Shown here: positions 25,698 through 33,449 of the stretch, piece after piece
How the letters are laid out: each line of letters begins with the position of its first letter
How positions within the stretch are numbered: position 1 is the stretch's first letter
Translations under genes and position numbers: made by a program
Assembly: GCF_040687965.1 (NCBI RefSeq)
Contig: NZ_CP156084.1
Coordinates: forward strand, 3,685,537 to 3,749,536
Source of the DNA: Methylocystis echinoides
Lineage (GTDB): Bacteria > Pseudomonadota > Alphaproteobacteria > Rhizobiales > Beijerinckiaceae
Reading direction: 5' to 3'
Length of the DNA stretch: 64,000 bases
The notes under the pieces: model-generated
Database searches by the model: none
The model's input: only the letters and a program-made list of their open reading frames with translations
What the model was told of the DNA's origin: nothing

Positions 25698-25825
25698 GGA
25701 AGAGATAAAGTCACTCAAATGTGGCCGGTTCCACACACCCTTCGTCAAGGTTGACGGAACCTTCGTTTAACCTTCCCGCGGCTAGGACTGTGGCAGTCCA
25801 CGAGTCGTGACAGGAGTTTTACCCC

Positions 25826-26362
25826 ATGCTGCTTCCCGCGAGCGCCCGCTGCGCCAGTTTCGCCCTCGCCCTCACGGCCGCCCTGGCCATGGCGGGCTGC
25901 GCGAAGAACACGGCGGATGAGGCTGGCGACCTCGCCGGGGGCGTGGGCGGCCCCGGCGGCCGCGGCGGCATCGCCCGTGGCGGCGTGGGCGCGCCGGGCA
26001 GCCCGCAGGACTTCGCCAGCAACGTCGGCGACCGGATTTTCTTCGAGACGGATTCCACCGAGCTGACGGCGGCGGCCCAGGCGACGCTCGACAAACAGGC
26101 GGCGTGGCTCAACCGCTACGGCCGCTACAGCTTCGCCATTGAAGGCCACGCCGACGAGCGCGGCACGCGCGAGTATAATTTCGCCCTCGGCGCCCAGCGC
26201 GCCGAAGCGGCCAAGAACTATCTGATTTCGCGCGGCGTCGCCGCCTCGCGCGTCCGCACCGTGAGCTACGGCAAGGAGCGGCCCGTCGCGGTTTGCGACG
26301 ATATCTCGTGCTGGTCGCAGAACCGCCGCGCGGTCACCTTGCTGCCGGGCGGAAATTCCTGA
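25826..26362 (+). CDS. pal: Peptidoglycan-associated outer-membrane lipoprotein
   Basis: A 178-residue lipoprotein. The signal peptide ends in AMAGC, making C25 the lipidated residue. A Gly-rich linker (35-65) leads to the OmpA-like domain: DRIFFETDSTELTAAAQATL and IEGHADERGTREYNFALGAQRAE (given in parts), with the peptidoglycan-binding Asp/Arg pair in HADERGTREYN. Pal ties the outer membrane to peptidoglycan and works with TolA/TolB in constriction. TolB, TolA, TolQR and CpoB are not adjacent, so pal is separated from the usual operon or the rest lies elsewhere. Confidence 0.93.
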   Translation: MLLPASARCASFALALTAALAMAGCAKNTADEAGDLAGGVGGPGGRGGIARGGVGAPGSPQDFASNVGDRIFFETDSTELTAAAQATLDKQAAWLNRYGRYSFAIEGHADERGTREYNFALGAQRAEAAKNYLISRGVAASRVRTVSYGKERPVAVCDDISCWSQNRRAVTLLPGGNS

Positions 26363-26434
26363 CGCCAACGCAACAACGCCCTTGCGTCGGCGGCGCTGTT
26401 GCGGCATGAGAAGCGCGCGCCGTGCGGCGCCCGC

Positions 26435-26510
26435 AGGAGTGTAGCTCAACTGGTAGAGCACCGGTCTCCAAAACCGGGGGTTGGGGGTTCGAGCCCCTCC
26501 ACTCCTGCCA
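26435..26510 (+). tRNA. tRNA-Trp (CCA anticodon)
   Basis: A 76-base cloverleaf: acceptor stem AGGAGTG/CACTCCT, D arm TAGCTCAACTGGTAGAGCA, anticodon loop CTCCAAA with CCA anticodon, T arm with GGTTCGAGCCCC, discriminator G and an encoded CCA end. In many proteobacteria tRNA-Trp precedes secE-nusG; here it is followed by an unrelated gene on the other strand. Confidence 0.96.
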
Positions 26511-26526
26511 TCCGCTCCGTCAAATC

Positions 26527-26826
26527 TCACTGCAAAATCCAGTATTCGTCCGGGTCGCCCCTCTTATGGACCTTGACCACGCGACTTAGCGGCGGCGTCG
26601 TCTCGATCACCAGTTGATCGGCCGGGATCATCTGGCAGTCCTTGCTCTTCATGCCCCGCTGGATCAGAAGGCGCGCAGCCTGATAGTCGGATTGGTCCGC
26701 CAGTTCGAGGACGCGCGCCATCGCGCTCCTTTCCTTGCACGCGGGATAGGACGGCCCGCCGGCAGTTGCGCCTGTCGAGGAAAAGGCGACCAAGGCCGCG
26801 ACAGCGGAAAGCGCTATGAGCCTCAT
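26527..26826 (-). CDS. Hypothetical exported protein
   Basis: A 99-residue protein. Residues 1-22 are a Sec signal peptide (MRLIALSAVAALVAFSSTGA) cleaved around ATA/GG. The mature part has two cysteines (SYPACKERS and SKDCQMIP) that could form a disulfide, and a basic C-terminal segment VKVHKRGDPDEYWIL. GGGAG lies 6 bases before the ATG at 26826. I do not recognise a family; a periplasmic location is likely. Confidence 0.65.
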   Translation of the reverse strand: MRLIALSAVAALVAFSSTGATAGGPSYPACKERSAMARVLELADQSDYQAARLLIQRGMKSKDCQMIPADQLVIETTPPLSRVVKVHKRGDPDEYWILQ

Positions 26827-26932
26827 TTCAGGCTCCCGTTGTGAGTGGCGTCGACTTCTACGTGTCGCCGCCTGCTCGGCGGGCAAGCGCAGTTCCATGC
26901 GCAAATAATGAGCTCAGATGCACAGGGGGCGA

Positions 26933-27025
26933 TCAGCCCCCCGCGAGCTTGACTGCAGCTCCGGCGATCTCGGCGACGAGCACGGAGAGCACCACGGCGT
27001 TGATGATTGTGGCGCGAATAAACAT
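26933..27025 (-). CDS. Possible 30-residue membrane peptide
   Basis: An open frame MFIRATIINAVVLSVLVAEI and 10 further residues, nearly all hydrophobic after residue 5, ending in a Gly/Ala-rich tail. It would be a single transmembrane helix. There is no clear ribosome site, so support is weak; the interest is that two better-supported tiny membrane frames follow in the same gap on the same strand. Confidence 0.3.
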   Translation of the reverse strand: MFIRATIINAVVLSVLVAEIAGAAVKLAGG

Positions 27026-27118
27026 GAATAAGAGATTGACCGAAACTCACAGACTTTGAATTAGCAGAAACCGGGCGGCGTTATGCCGCGCCCTGCCCCG
27101 TCCGACGCGGGGTGTCCG

Positions 27119-27181
27119 CTAGACAGAAACCAAAAAGACATAAGCTGCGAAAATCAGTATTCCGAGGTCGACGCCCAACAT
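27119..27181 (-). CDS. Possible 20-residue membrane peptide
   Basis: An open frame MLGVDLGILIFAAYVFLVSV, a single hydrophobic helix. GGGGAGAGG lies 4-8 bases before the ATG at 27181, an excellent ribosome site for so short a frame. It could be a small membrane-complex subunit or a leader peptide; nothing adjacent identifies a partner. Confidence 0.4.
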   Translation of the reverse strand: MLGVDLGILIFAAYVFLVSV

Positions 27182-27259
27182 CTTGCCTCTCCCCTGTTTG
27201 ACTTCGTCGAGATTAGGAGAAACGGGGGCTATTCGCTGTGCGGGATAACACACGCGCCG

Positions 27260-27376
27260 TCAATTTGCGGCCAGAGCGGCCATCAAAGCAGGCAGGAGCG
27301 CGCTGATCTTGACGACAAAGAAGGTCACGGACGCCGCCGCCATGGCCTTGAGCAATATTTCTCCTTGCGGATGCAT
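27260..27376 (-). CDS. Possible 38-residue membrane peptide
   Basis: An open frame beginning MHPQGEILLKAMAAASVTFF, then VVKISALLPALMAALAAN. GGAGGG lies 8 bases before the ATG at 27376. One amphipathic or transmembrane helix is predicted by eye. It lies first of three such frames between proB (divergent) and the exported protein at 26527. Not recognised. Confidence 0.45.
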   Translation of the reverse strand: MHPQGEILLKAMAAASVTFFVVKISALLPALMAALAAN

Positions 27377-27546
27377 GGGCTGATCCCTCCCGCTCTGAAA
27401 GGGGATAGCTGACGCGGGAAGGTCGGAAGGCAAGCGACGCGCGGCGCCGCCGAACAACCGTCGGCCCAAAGCGCATTTGCAGTCGCCCCCTCGCTGGGCT
27501 AACTCTCCCGCGCCCTCATGAATCTCTTAGGCTTCCTCGACAAAGC

Positions 27547-28677
27547 ATGATCCATCGCGCGCCCGACATCGCCTCCTTCCGCCGCATCGTCGTCAAGGTC
27601 GGTTCGTCGCTCCTCGTCGACCCGCAGGAAGCGTCCGCGAAGCGAGGCTGGCTCACCCGCCTCGCCGACGACATCGCAACGCTTCATCGCGGCGGCGCCG
27701 ATGTGCTGGTCGTCTCGTCGGGGGCCGTCGCGCTCGGCCGCAGCGTTTTAGGCTTTCCGCCCGGCGCCTTGAAGCTCGAGGACAGCCAGGCCGCCGCCGC
27801 CGTCGGCCAGATTGCGCTGGCCCGCCTCTGGGCCGAGGCGCTGCATACGCGCGGCCTCGTCGCCGGCCAGGTGCTCGTGACCTTCGGGGATACGGAGGAG
27901 CGCCGGCGCTATCTTTACGCGCGCGAGTGTCTCACGCGGCTGCTTTCGCTGCGGGCCGTGCCGGTCATCAATGAAAACGACACGGTCGCCACGGCCGAAA
28001 TCCGCTATGGCGACAATGATCGTCTCGCCGCCCGCGTCGCAACCATGGCGAGCGCTGATCTTCTGGTGCTGCTCTCGGATGTGGACGGGCTTTATACCGC
28101 CCCGCCGGCTTCTGATCCCAACGCCCGCCATATCCCTGTCGTGCCCCGCATCACGGCCGAGATCGAGGCCATGGCGGGGGGCGCGGCGTCGCAATATTCG
28201 CGCGGCGGCATGCGCACCAAGGTCGAGGCGGCGAAGATCGCCACGACCGGCGGCGCCCATATGGTCATCGCGGATGGCCGCGCCGAGGGGCCGATAGAGC
28301 GCATCGCCAAGGGGGAGCGCTGCACCTGGTTCCTGACGCCCTCGAACCCGGTGACCGCCCGCAAGAAATGGATCGCCGGCTCACTCGAGCCCAAGGGCGC
28401 CGTGCATATCGACGAGGGCGCGGCGCGCGCGCTCGCCTCGGGAGCGAGCCTGTTGCCGGCGGGAATCACCCGCATCGAGGGCGCGTTCGCGCGAGGCGAC
28501 TGCATCGTGATCCGCAACCATCGGGGCGGCGAGATCGGCCGAGGCCTCGTCACCTATGACGCCGTGGACGCCGCGAAGATCCTGGGTCGCTCGACCAAGG
28601 ACATCGAGGGGCTCTTGGGGTTCAAGGGGCCGGACGAGATCATCCACCGCGACGACATGGCGCTCGGGGGCGAATAA
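27547..28677 (+). CDS. proB: Glutamate 5-kinase
   Basis: A 376-residue two-domain enzyme phosphorylating glutamate in proline synthesis. The amino acid kinase domain shows [34 protein letters not shown] and the block [19 protein letters not shown]; the C-terminal part from about 285 ([14 protein letters not shown] ... [11 protein letters not shown]) is the PUA domain. In related bacteria it follows obgE and precedes proA; neither is adjacent here. Confidence 0.96.
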   Translation: MIHRAPDIASFRRIVVKVGSSLLVDPQEASAKRGWLTRLADDIATLHRGGADVLVVSSGAVALGRSVLGFPPGALKLEDSQAAAAVGQIALARLWAEALHTRGLVAGQVLVTFGDTEERRRYLYARECLTRLLSLRAVPVINENDTVATAEIRYGDNDRLAARVATMASADLLVLLSDVDGLYTAPPASDPNARHIPVVPRITAEIEAMAGGAASQYSRGGMRTKVEAAKIATTGGAHMVIADGRAEGPIERIAKGERCTWFLTPSNPVTARKKWIAGSLEPKGAVHIDEGAARALASGASLLPAGITRIEGAFARGDCIVIRNHRGGEIGRGLVTYDAVDAAKILGRSTKDIEGLLGFKGPDEIIHRDDMALGGE

Positions 28678-28683
28678 ACCGCG

Positions 28684-29307
28684 TCACGCGATGCGGCGGA
28701 AGGTCGAGAACTGAAAGGGCTGCGCCGCGCCCCAGGGCGTCCTGTGCTCGTGCCGGCGGCTGTCGATCAACGCGAAATCCGGCCCCAAGAGCGCGCTCAG
28801 GCTTTCGGCGTCGTGGCGCCTGACCGGAAGTCCGCTGCATTTTTCCGGCCCGTCGAGCGCGAAGGCGCCGATGATGGCGTGCCCGCCGATCCGCAAGGCG
28901 GCCTTCAGCCGTTCGACATAGGCGCCCTGCTGCTCCGGCGTGGTGAGAAAATGCAAGGCGGCGCGATCATGCCACAGATTGTAGGATTCTGACGGCCGCC
29001 ATTCGGTGACGTCGGCGACGATCCATTTCACTTTGTCGGCCTGGTCGCCCAGCCGGGCGCGCGCAGCTTGCAGCGCCCGCGCCGAGAGGTCCAAAACAGT
29101 CACATTGTCGAAGCCACCCGCCAAGAGGCCGTCGACAAGGCGCGACGCTCCGCCGCCGACATCGATTATCGCGCAAGACGGGTGGGCGCCGACGAGCCGA
29201 ACAAGGTCCAGTGAAGGGGCCGGCGTCGCCTGGAACCAGCTTAGCTCCGCCTCGCCCTTGGCGCCGTAGACATGGTCCCAATGCGCCTGTTGGTTGGGGT
29301 TCTCCAC
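28684..29307 (-). CDS. Class I SAM-dependent methyltransferase
   Basis: A 207-residue methyltransferase. Motif I is CAIIDVGGGASRLVDGLL, motif II includes VTVLDLSARAL, and WIVADVTEW with YNLWHDRAALHFLTTPEQQ follows; the last block (WHDRAALHFL) is common in small thiopurine/tellurite-type methyltransferases. The GTG at 29307 is chosen because GGAG lies 6 bases upstream (GCCGGAGTTAACCGTG); no good ATG exists. It is convergent with proB (6 bp apart). Substrate unknown. Confidence 0.82.
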   Translation of the reverse strand: MENPNQQAHWDHVYGAKGEAELSWFQATPAPSLDLVRLVGAHPSCAIIDVGGGASRLVDGLLAGGFDNVTVLDLSARALQAARARLGDQADKVKWIVADVTEWRPSESYNLWHDRAALHFLTTPEQQGAYVERLKAALRIGGHAIIGAFALDGPEKCSGLPVRRHDAESLSALLGPDFALIDSRRHEHRTPWGAAQPFQFSTFRRIA

Positions 29308-29522
29308 GGTTAACTCCGGCAAGGGCGATCGACGACTCGTTATTTGGGCCGGGCCCTCGAATGCGCAACGAACGCCCGCGCGGCTGCCCTGCTTCCGCCT
29401 TGCCGCCGCCTTTCCAAACTTTAACCCGGCCTCCCCCCATGCCCGGTCTTGGCGCCTTTCCGCGCCTCCCCCATATTTGCAGTCGCCGCGCCTGATGGGC
29501 CGGTTCCTATGGGGAGAGACTG

Positions 29523-30278
29523 ATGTCACCGGAAGAACGTCAACTGCTCGTCGGGCTGTTCGAGCGCACGAAGAGCGCCGCAAACGGTCCTCGCGACCAG
29601 GAGGCGGAAACTTTCATCAGCGAGCAGATCAAGCAGCAGCCCGCCGCGCCTTACCTCCTGGCGCAGACGGTCATCGTGCAGGATCAGGCCTTGCAGGGCG
29701 CCAACGCCCGCATCGAGGAGCTCGAAGGGCAGGTGAAGAATTTGCAGTCCAAGCCCGCGGGCGGTTTTCTCGGGGGGCTGTTCGGCGGCGGTCAGCGCCA
29801 GGCCGCGCCCCCGCCGCGTCCGGCTCCCGCCGCGCCGACCGGCCCGTGGGGCGCGCCGCAGGGCGGCCGCAATCCGGTCGCCGGCGGCTATGCGCCGCAG
29901 GGCTGGGGCCAGCAGCAGGCGCCCGCGCCTGATGGCGGCGGCTTCCTGAAAGGCGCGTTGGGCACGGCGGCGGGCGTGGCGGGCGGCGTGCTGCTCGCCG
30001 ACGGCATCCGCAACCTGTTCTCTCACGGCTCCGGCTATGGCGGCATGGCCAATCTCGGCATCGGCTCGGGCTTCTCGCCCGCGAGCGAGACGGTCGTGGT
30101 CAACAATTACTATGGCGACGAGCCCGGCGCCGGCGGCTCTGACGCCGGTTACGAGCAGGGCGACGACCAGTCGCGCGTGAGCGACGCCGACTACAGCACC
30201 GACCCCGGCTTCGATGACGGCGGCGGGTTCGATGACGGCGGCTTCGACGACGGCGGCGACGGCGGCTTCGACGTCTGA
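29523..30278 (+). CDS. DUF2076 family protein
   Basis: A 251-residue protein. Residues 1-80 are helical (MSPEERQLLVGLFERTKSAA, ALQGANARIEELEGQVKNL as a coiled coil), followed by a Pro/Gly-rich linker, a Gly-rich hydrophobic stretch (FLKGALGTAAGVAGGVLLAD) and an acidic Gly/Asp repeat tail (GFDDGGG repeats). This matches DUF2076 proteins, whose function is unknown. GGGGAG lies 7 bases before the ATG. A strong terminator follows the stop by 23 bp. Confidence 0.88.
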   Translation: MSPEERQLLVGLFERTKSAANGPRDQEAETFISEQIKQQPAAPYLLAQTVIVQDQALQGANARIEELEGQVKNLQSKPAGGFLGGLFGGGQRQAAPPPRPAPAAPTGPWGAPQGGRNPVAGGYAPQGWGQQQAPAPDGGGFLKGALGTAAGVAGGVLLADGIRNLFSHGSGYGGMANLGIGSGFSPASETVVVNNYYGDEPGAGGSDAGYEQGDDQSRVSDADYSTDPGFDDGGGFDDGGFDDGGDGGFDV

Positions 30279-30300
30279 CGACAGAACCCCGACAACAGCG

Positions 30301-30327
30301 ACCCGCCGGGAGACCGGCGGGTTTTTT
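30301..30327 (+). terminator. Intrinsic terminator of the DUF2076 gene
   Basis: ACCCGCCGG (30301-30309) and CCGGCGGGT (30314-30322) form a 9-bp stem with a GAGA loop, followed by a six-T run (30322-30327). Confidence 0.9.
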
Positions 30328-30378
30328 GCGCGCCTCCTGTGCGCAGGCGCACAAACTTCGGGCTGGCTACGGCGTAAA

Positions 30379-30420
30379 CCCCTTCTTGTTCGCAAGACGA
30401 ACACACGAAACAAGAAGGGG
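30379..30420 (+). promoter_or_regulatory. 12-bp hairpin sequestering the ribosome site of the gene at 30428
   Basis: CCCCTTCTTGTT (30379-30390) and AACAAGAAGGGG (30409-30420) form a perfect 12-bp stem with an 18-base loop; the 3' arm contains the AAGAAGGGG ribosome site, 7 bases before the ATG. A smaller hairpin TGTTCG/CGAACA within the same bases competes with it. The arrangement predicts translation that depends on unfolding. Confidence 0.65.
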
Positions 30421-30427
30421 CCTGACC

Positions 30428-30727
30428 ATGAACCGCATCTTCTCCAGCAAATCCGCCGCCAACTTCCTGCGCATCGCCGCGATCGTCGGCGTGGTCGGGC
30501 TCAGCGCGGATGTCGGAGTCGCGACCGCCAAGGTCTTTTTGTCGAAGGCTGACGCCGCGCCCGTCGCCGCGAACGTCTCCAGCGTGAAGCCCTTCATCCT
30601 CGCGCTCGACACCGAGACGAAGGCCGAGACCGACAAGAAGGAATGCCGCGAAGTCGTGGTCGAGACGGACGAAGGCTATGGCGTGCGCGGCACGGTGACC
30701 CGCACGGTCTGCCGCAAGGTCCTGTGA
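30428..30727 (+). CDS. Small exported or membrane-anchored protein
   Basis: A 99-residue protein. A hydrophobic segment at about 12-33 (FLRIAAIVGVVGLSADVGVA) follows a basic N-terminus, fitting a signal peptide or anchor. The mature part is charged and carries two cysteines (KKECREVVVETDEGYG and RTVCRKVL). No family recognised. Its ribosome site is buried in a 12-bp hairpin (30379-30420), so translation is probably conditional. Confidence 0.65.
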   Translation: MNRIFSSKSAANFLRIAAIVGVVGLSADVGVATAKVFLSKADAAPVAANVSSVKPFILALDTETKAETDKKECREVVVETDEGYGVRGTVTRTVCRKVL

Positions 30728-30745
30728 TCTGCGTGCAAGCGCCGA

Positions 30746-32194
30746 TCACATGCCGCCGAGGCAGACGTATTTCATCTCCAGATAATCATCGAGCCCGTAG
30801 CGCGAGCCTTCGCGGCCAAGACCAGAGTGTTTCACCCCGCCGAAGGGCGCAACCTCCGTGGAAATGAGGCTCTCGTTTACGCCCACCATTCCGAATTCGA
30901 GCCTTTCGGCGACGCGGAAAATGCGCGCCACGTCGCGGCTGTAGAAATAGGCCGCAAGTCCATAGGGCGTGGCGTTGGCGAGGCGGATCGCCTCCTCCTC
31001 CGTGTCGAAGTGGATGACCGGCGCCACCGGACCGAAGGTTTCTTCCTGAAAGATCAGAGCCTCCGACGGCACATTGGCGAGCACGGTCGGCTCGAAGAAG
31101 GTTCCGCCGAGCGGATGACGCGCGCCGCCGACGAGCACCGTCGCCCCATGCGAGACGGCGTCGGCAATATGGCGCTCCACCTTGTCGACCGCCGCCGGCT
31201 CGATGAGCGGGCCAACCGCGACGCCCTCCTGCGCTCCGTCGCCCACCTTCAAGGCGCCGGCCGAGTCGGCCAGCCGCCGCGCAAAGGCGTCTGCGACGCG
31301 GCGCTGCACGAGAAAGCGATTGGCCGAAATGCAGGTCTGTCCGCCATTGCGATATTTGGTGGCGACGGCGCCCGTTACGGCGCGCTCCAGATCTGCGTCT
31401 TCGAAGACGATGAGCGGCGCATTGCCGCCAAGCTCCATCGAGCATTTCTGAATATTGTCGGCCGCCTGCCGCAACAGGATGCGGCCGACCTCCGTCGAGC
31501 CCGTGAAGGTGAGCTTGCGCACGATCGGATTGCGGGTCAGCTCCTGCCCAATTGGAACCGGATCGCGGGCGGTCACGACATTAACGACCCCCGCCGGCGC
31601 GCCCGCGCGCTGCGCCAGTTCGATCAGCGCAAGCGCCGAAAAGGGGGTCAGCTCCGCGGGCTTCACCACCATTGTGCAGCCGGCGCCGAGCGCCGCTCCG
31701 ACCTTGCGGGCGAGCATGGCGGAGGGAAAATTCCATGGCGTGATCGCCGCCGTCACGCCGATCGCCTGCTTCAGCACGAGAAGCCGCCGATCCATGGCGC
31801 CCGCCACGATGTCGCCATAGACGCGACGCCCTTCCTCTGCGAACCAGTCGATATAGGCGGCGCCATAGGCGATCTCGCCGCGGGCCTCGGCGAGCGGTTT
31901 GCCCTGCTCCGCCGTAATGATCCGCGCCAGACGCTCCTGATCGGCCATCACGAGATCGAACCAGCGGCGCATGATCTGCGCCCGCTCCTTTGCAGGGCGA
32001 TCGCGCCACATCGGCAGCGCGCGCTCGGCGGCTTCGATCGCCCGACGGGTTTCATCGACGCCCATGTCCGGGACGTGGCCGAGCGTCGCGCCGGTTGCGG
32101 GATTATGCACGGGGAAGGACGCGCCGCTGTCCGCCTCGACCCAGTCGCCGCCGATGAAAGCGCGTTCGATGAAGGAAGGCTGCGTCTCGCTCAT
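30746..32194 (-). CDS. gabD: NAD(P)-dependent succinate-semialdehyde dehydrogenase
   Basis: A 482-residue aldehyde dehydrogenase. [19 protein letters not shown] binds cofactor, [17 protein letters not shown] carries the general-base glutamate and [13 protein letters not shown] the catalytic cysteine. The set [21 protein letters not shown] and the C-terminal [21 protein letters not shown] fit GabD/succinate-semialdehyde dehydrogenases. AGGAG precedes the ATG at 32194. No GABA aminotransferase is adjacent, so the source of the semialdehyde is not shown. Confidence 0.88.
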   Translation of the reverse strand: MSETQPSFIERAFIGGDWVEADSGASFPVHNPATGATLGHVPDMGVDETRRAIEAAERALPMWRDRPAKERAQIMRRWFDLVMADQERLARIITAEQGKPLAEARGEIAYGAAYIDWFAEEGRRVYGDIVAGAMDRRLLVLKQAIGVTAAITPWNFPSAMLARKVGAALGAGCTMVVKPAELTPFSALALIELAQRAGAPAGVVNVVTARDPVPIGQELTRNPIVRKLTFTGSTEVGRILLRQAADNIQKCSMELGGNAPLIVFEDADLERAVTGAVATKYRNGGQTCISANRFLVQRRVADAFARRLADSAGALKVGDGAQEGVAVGPLIEPAAVDKVERHIADAVSHGATVLVGGARHPLGGTFFEPTVLANVPSEALIFQEETFGPVAPVIHFDTEEEAIRLANATPYGLAAYFYSRDVARIFRVAERLEFGMVGVNESLISTEVAPFGGVKHSGLGREGSRYGLDDYLEMKYVCLGGM

Positions 32195-32336
32195 TGCCTC
32201 GTTCTCCTGCCGCGCGCCAATTGCGGCGCAGGCGTTCCGTTACACGGCGCGGGCTTCAGGAAAGGTTTAAGTTTCGCCCGTACTGTCAAGCTCACCCTTG
32301 CCGTCCCGCTTTGTTCATCAATTAGAAGACAGACTC

Positions 32337-33449
32337 TTGGCGTCCAAAAGAGAAAAGACGGTCGCCCTTGTCCAGACGCAGGCGGAAAACGCCGGCGCCC
32401 AGGAGATCGCGCGCCAGCTTGCCGCCGGTTTCGAAGAGCGCGGCTGGCGGACACGGCAGATTTTCTTCTACCGGCGCACCGAGAGCTTCGACCGCGACTC
32501 CAACGTCTTTTTTTGCGCGGCGTCGCGCCCCTCTTCGCCAATCGGCGCGCTGCGACTGCTTGGAGCGCTTTATGGGGAGCTGCGCCGCGCAAAGCCGGAC
32601 GTGGTCGTCACGCTGCAGCACTACGGCAATATCGTCGCTGCGCCGGTCGCAAAGCTCGCGGGCGCGCGGGTGATCGCGAACCAACTCTCCGCGCCCGAAG
32701 TCATTCCGCGCGGCGTCGCCCTCCTCGATAAAATACTGGGAACCCTCGGCGCTTATGACCGCATCGTGGTGAATTCCACGCAGACGGCGACCGCCTATCG
32801 CGCCTATCCAGAGCCTTACGCGCGGCGCATCGCGCATTTCGCGCACGGCTTTAAAGATAAGTCCGTCTCTTTATCGAAGTCCGAGGCGCGGAGCCGCGTC
32901 GGCCTGCCGCAAGACGTCACCTTGCTCGGCTGCGCCGCGCGGCTGCATCCGCTCAAGCAACTCGACTGCGCCATTGGCCTTCTCTCGGAAAACACGGATC
33001 AGCATCTCGCTCTCGCCGGACAAGGCGGCGATCTCGCGCGGCTGAAAGACTTGGCGCAATCGCTCGGCGTCTTGCAGCGAGTCCATTTTCTCGGAGAGCT
33101 CGACGCCGCTGGGATGGGCGCTCTTCTGGCGGCGCTCGATTGTTTCGTCTTTCCAAGCGCGGCGGAAAGTTTCGGGCTCGCGCCCGTCGAAGCGGCGCAG
33201 GCGGGCGTTCCCGTCGTCGCCAACGACATTCCGATCCTGCGCGAGGTGTTGTCTGTCGAGGGCGCGCCTTGCGCCCTGTTTGTCGACGCAAGAGACCAGG
33301 CGTCCTTCGCACGCTCGGTGAGGCGCGTGCTCGACGACGTCCCATTGCGCGCGACGTTGACGACGCTCGGAAGGCGCCTACGCCAACGCTATCCGCTGGA
33401 GCGGATGCTCGACGAATATGCAAAGCTCCTTGAAGAGACATTTGCATGA
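32337..33449 (+). CDS. Glycosyltransferase family 4 protein
   Basis: A 370-residue GT-B glycosyltransferase. The N-terminal domain contains VVVTLQHYGNIVAAPVAKLA; the C-terminal donor domain contains CAARLHPLKQLDCAI, a Gly-rich GQGG turn, and FVFPSAAESFGLAPVEAAQA with the EX7E motif of GT4. The sugar donor is likely a nucleotide hexose. The start is uncertain: TTG at 32337 has AGAAG upstream, with another in-frame TTG at 32298. The next gene starts inside its stop (ATGA), so the pair is translationally coupled. Confidence 0.85.
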   Translation: MASKREKTVALVQTQAENAGAQEIARQLAAGFEERGWRTRQIFFYRRTESFDRDSNVFFCAASRPSSPIGALRLLGALYGELRRAKPDVVVTLQHYGNIVAAPVAKLAGARVIANQLSAPEVIPRGVALLDKILGTLGAYDRIVVNSTQTATAYRAYPEPYARRIAHFAHGFKDKSVSLSKSEARSRVGLPQDVTLLGCAARLHPLKQLDCAIGLLSENTDQHLALAGQGGDLARLKDLAQSLGVLQRVHFLGELDAAGMGALLAALDCFVFPSAAESFGLAPVEAAQAGVPVVANDIPILREVLSVEGAPCALFVDARDQASFARSVRRVLDDVPLRATLTTLGRRLRQRYPLERMLDEYAKLLEETFA

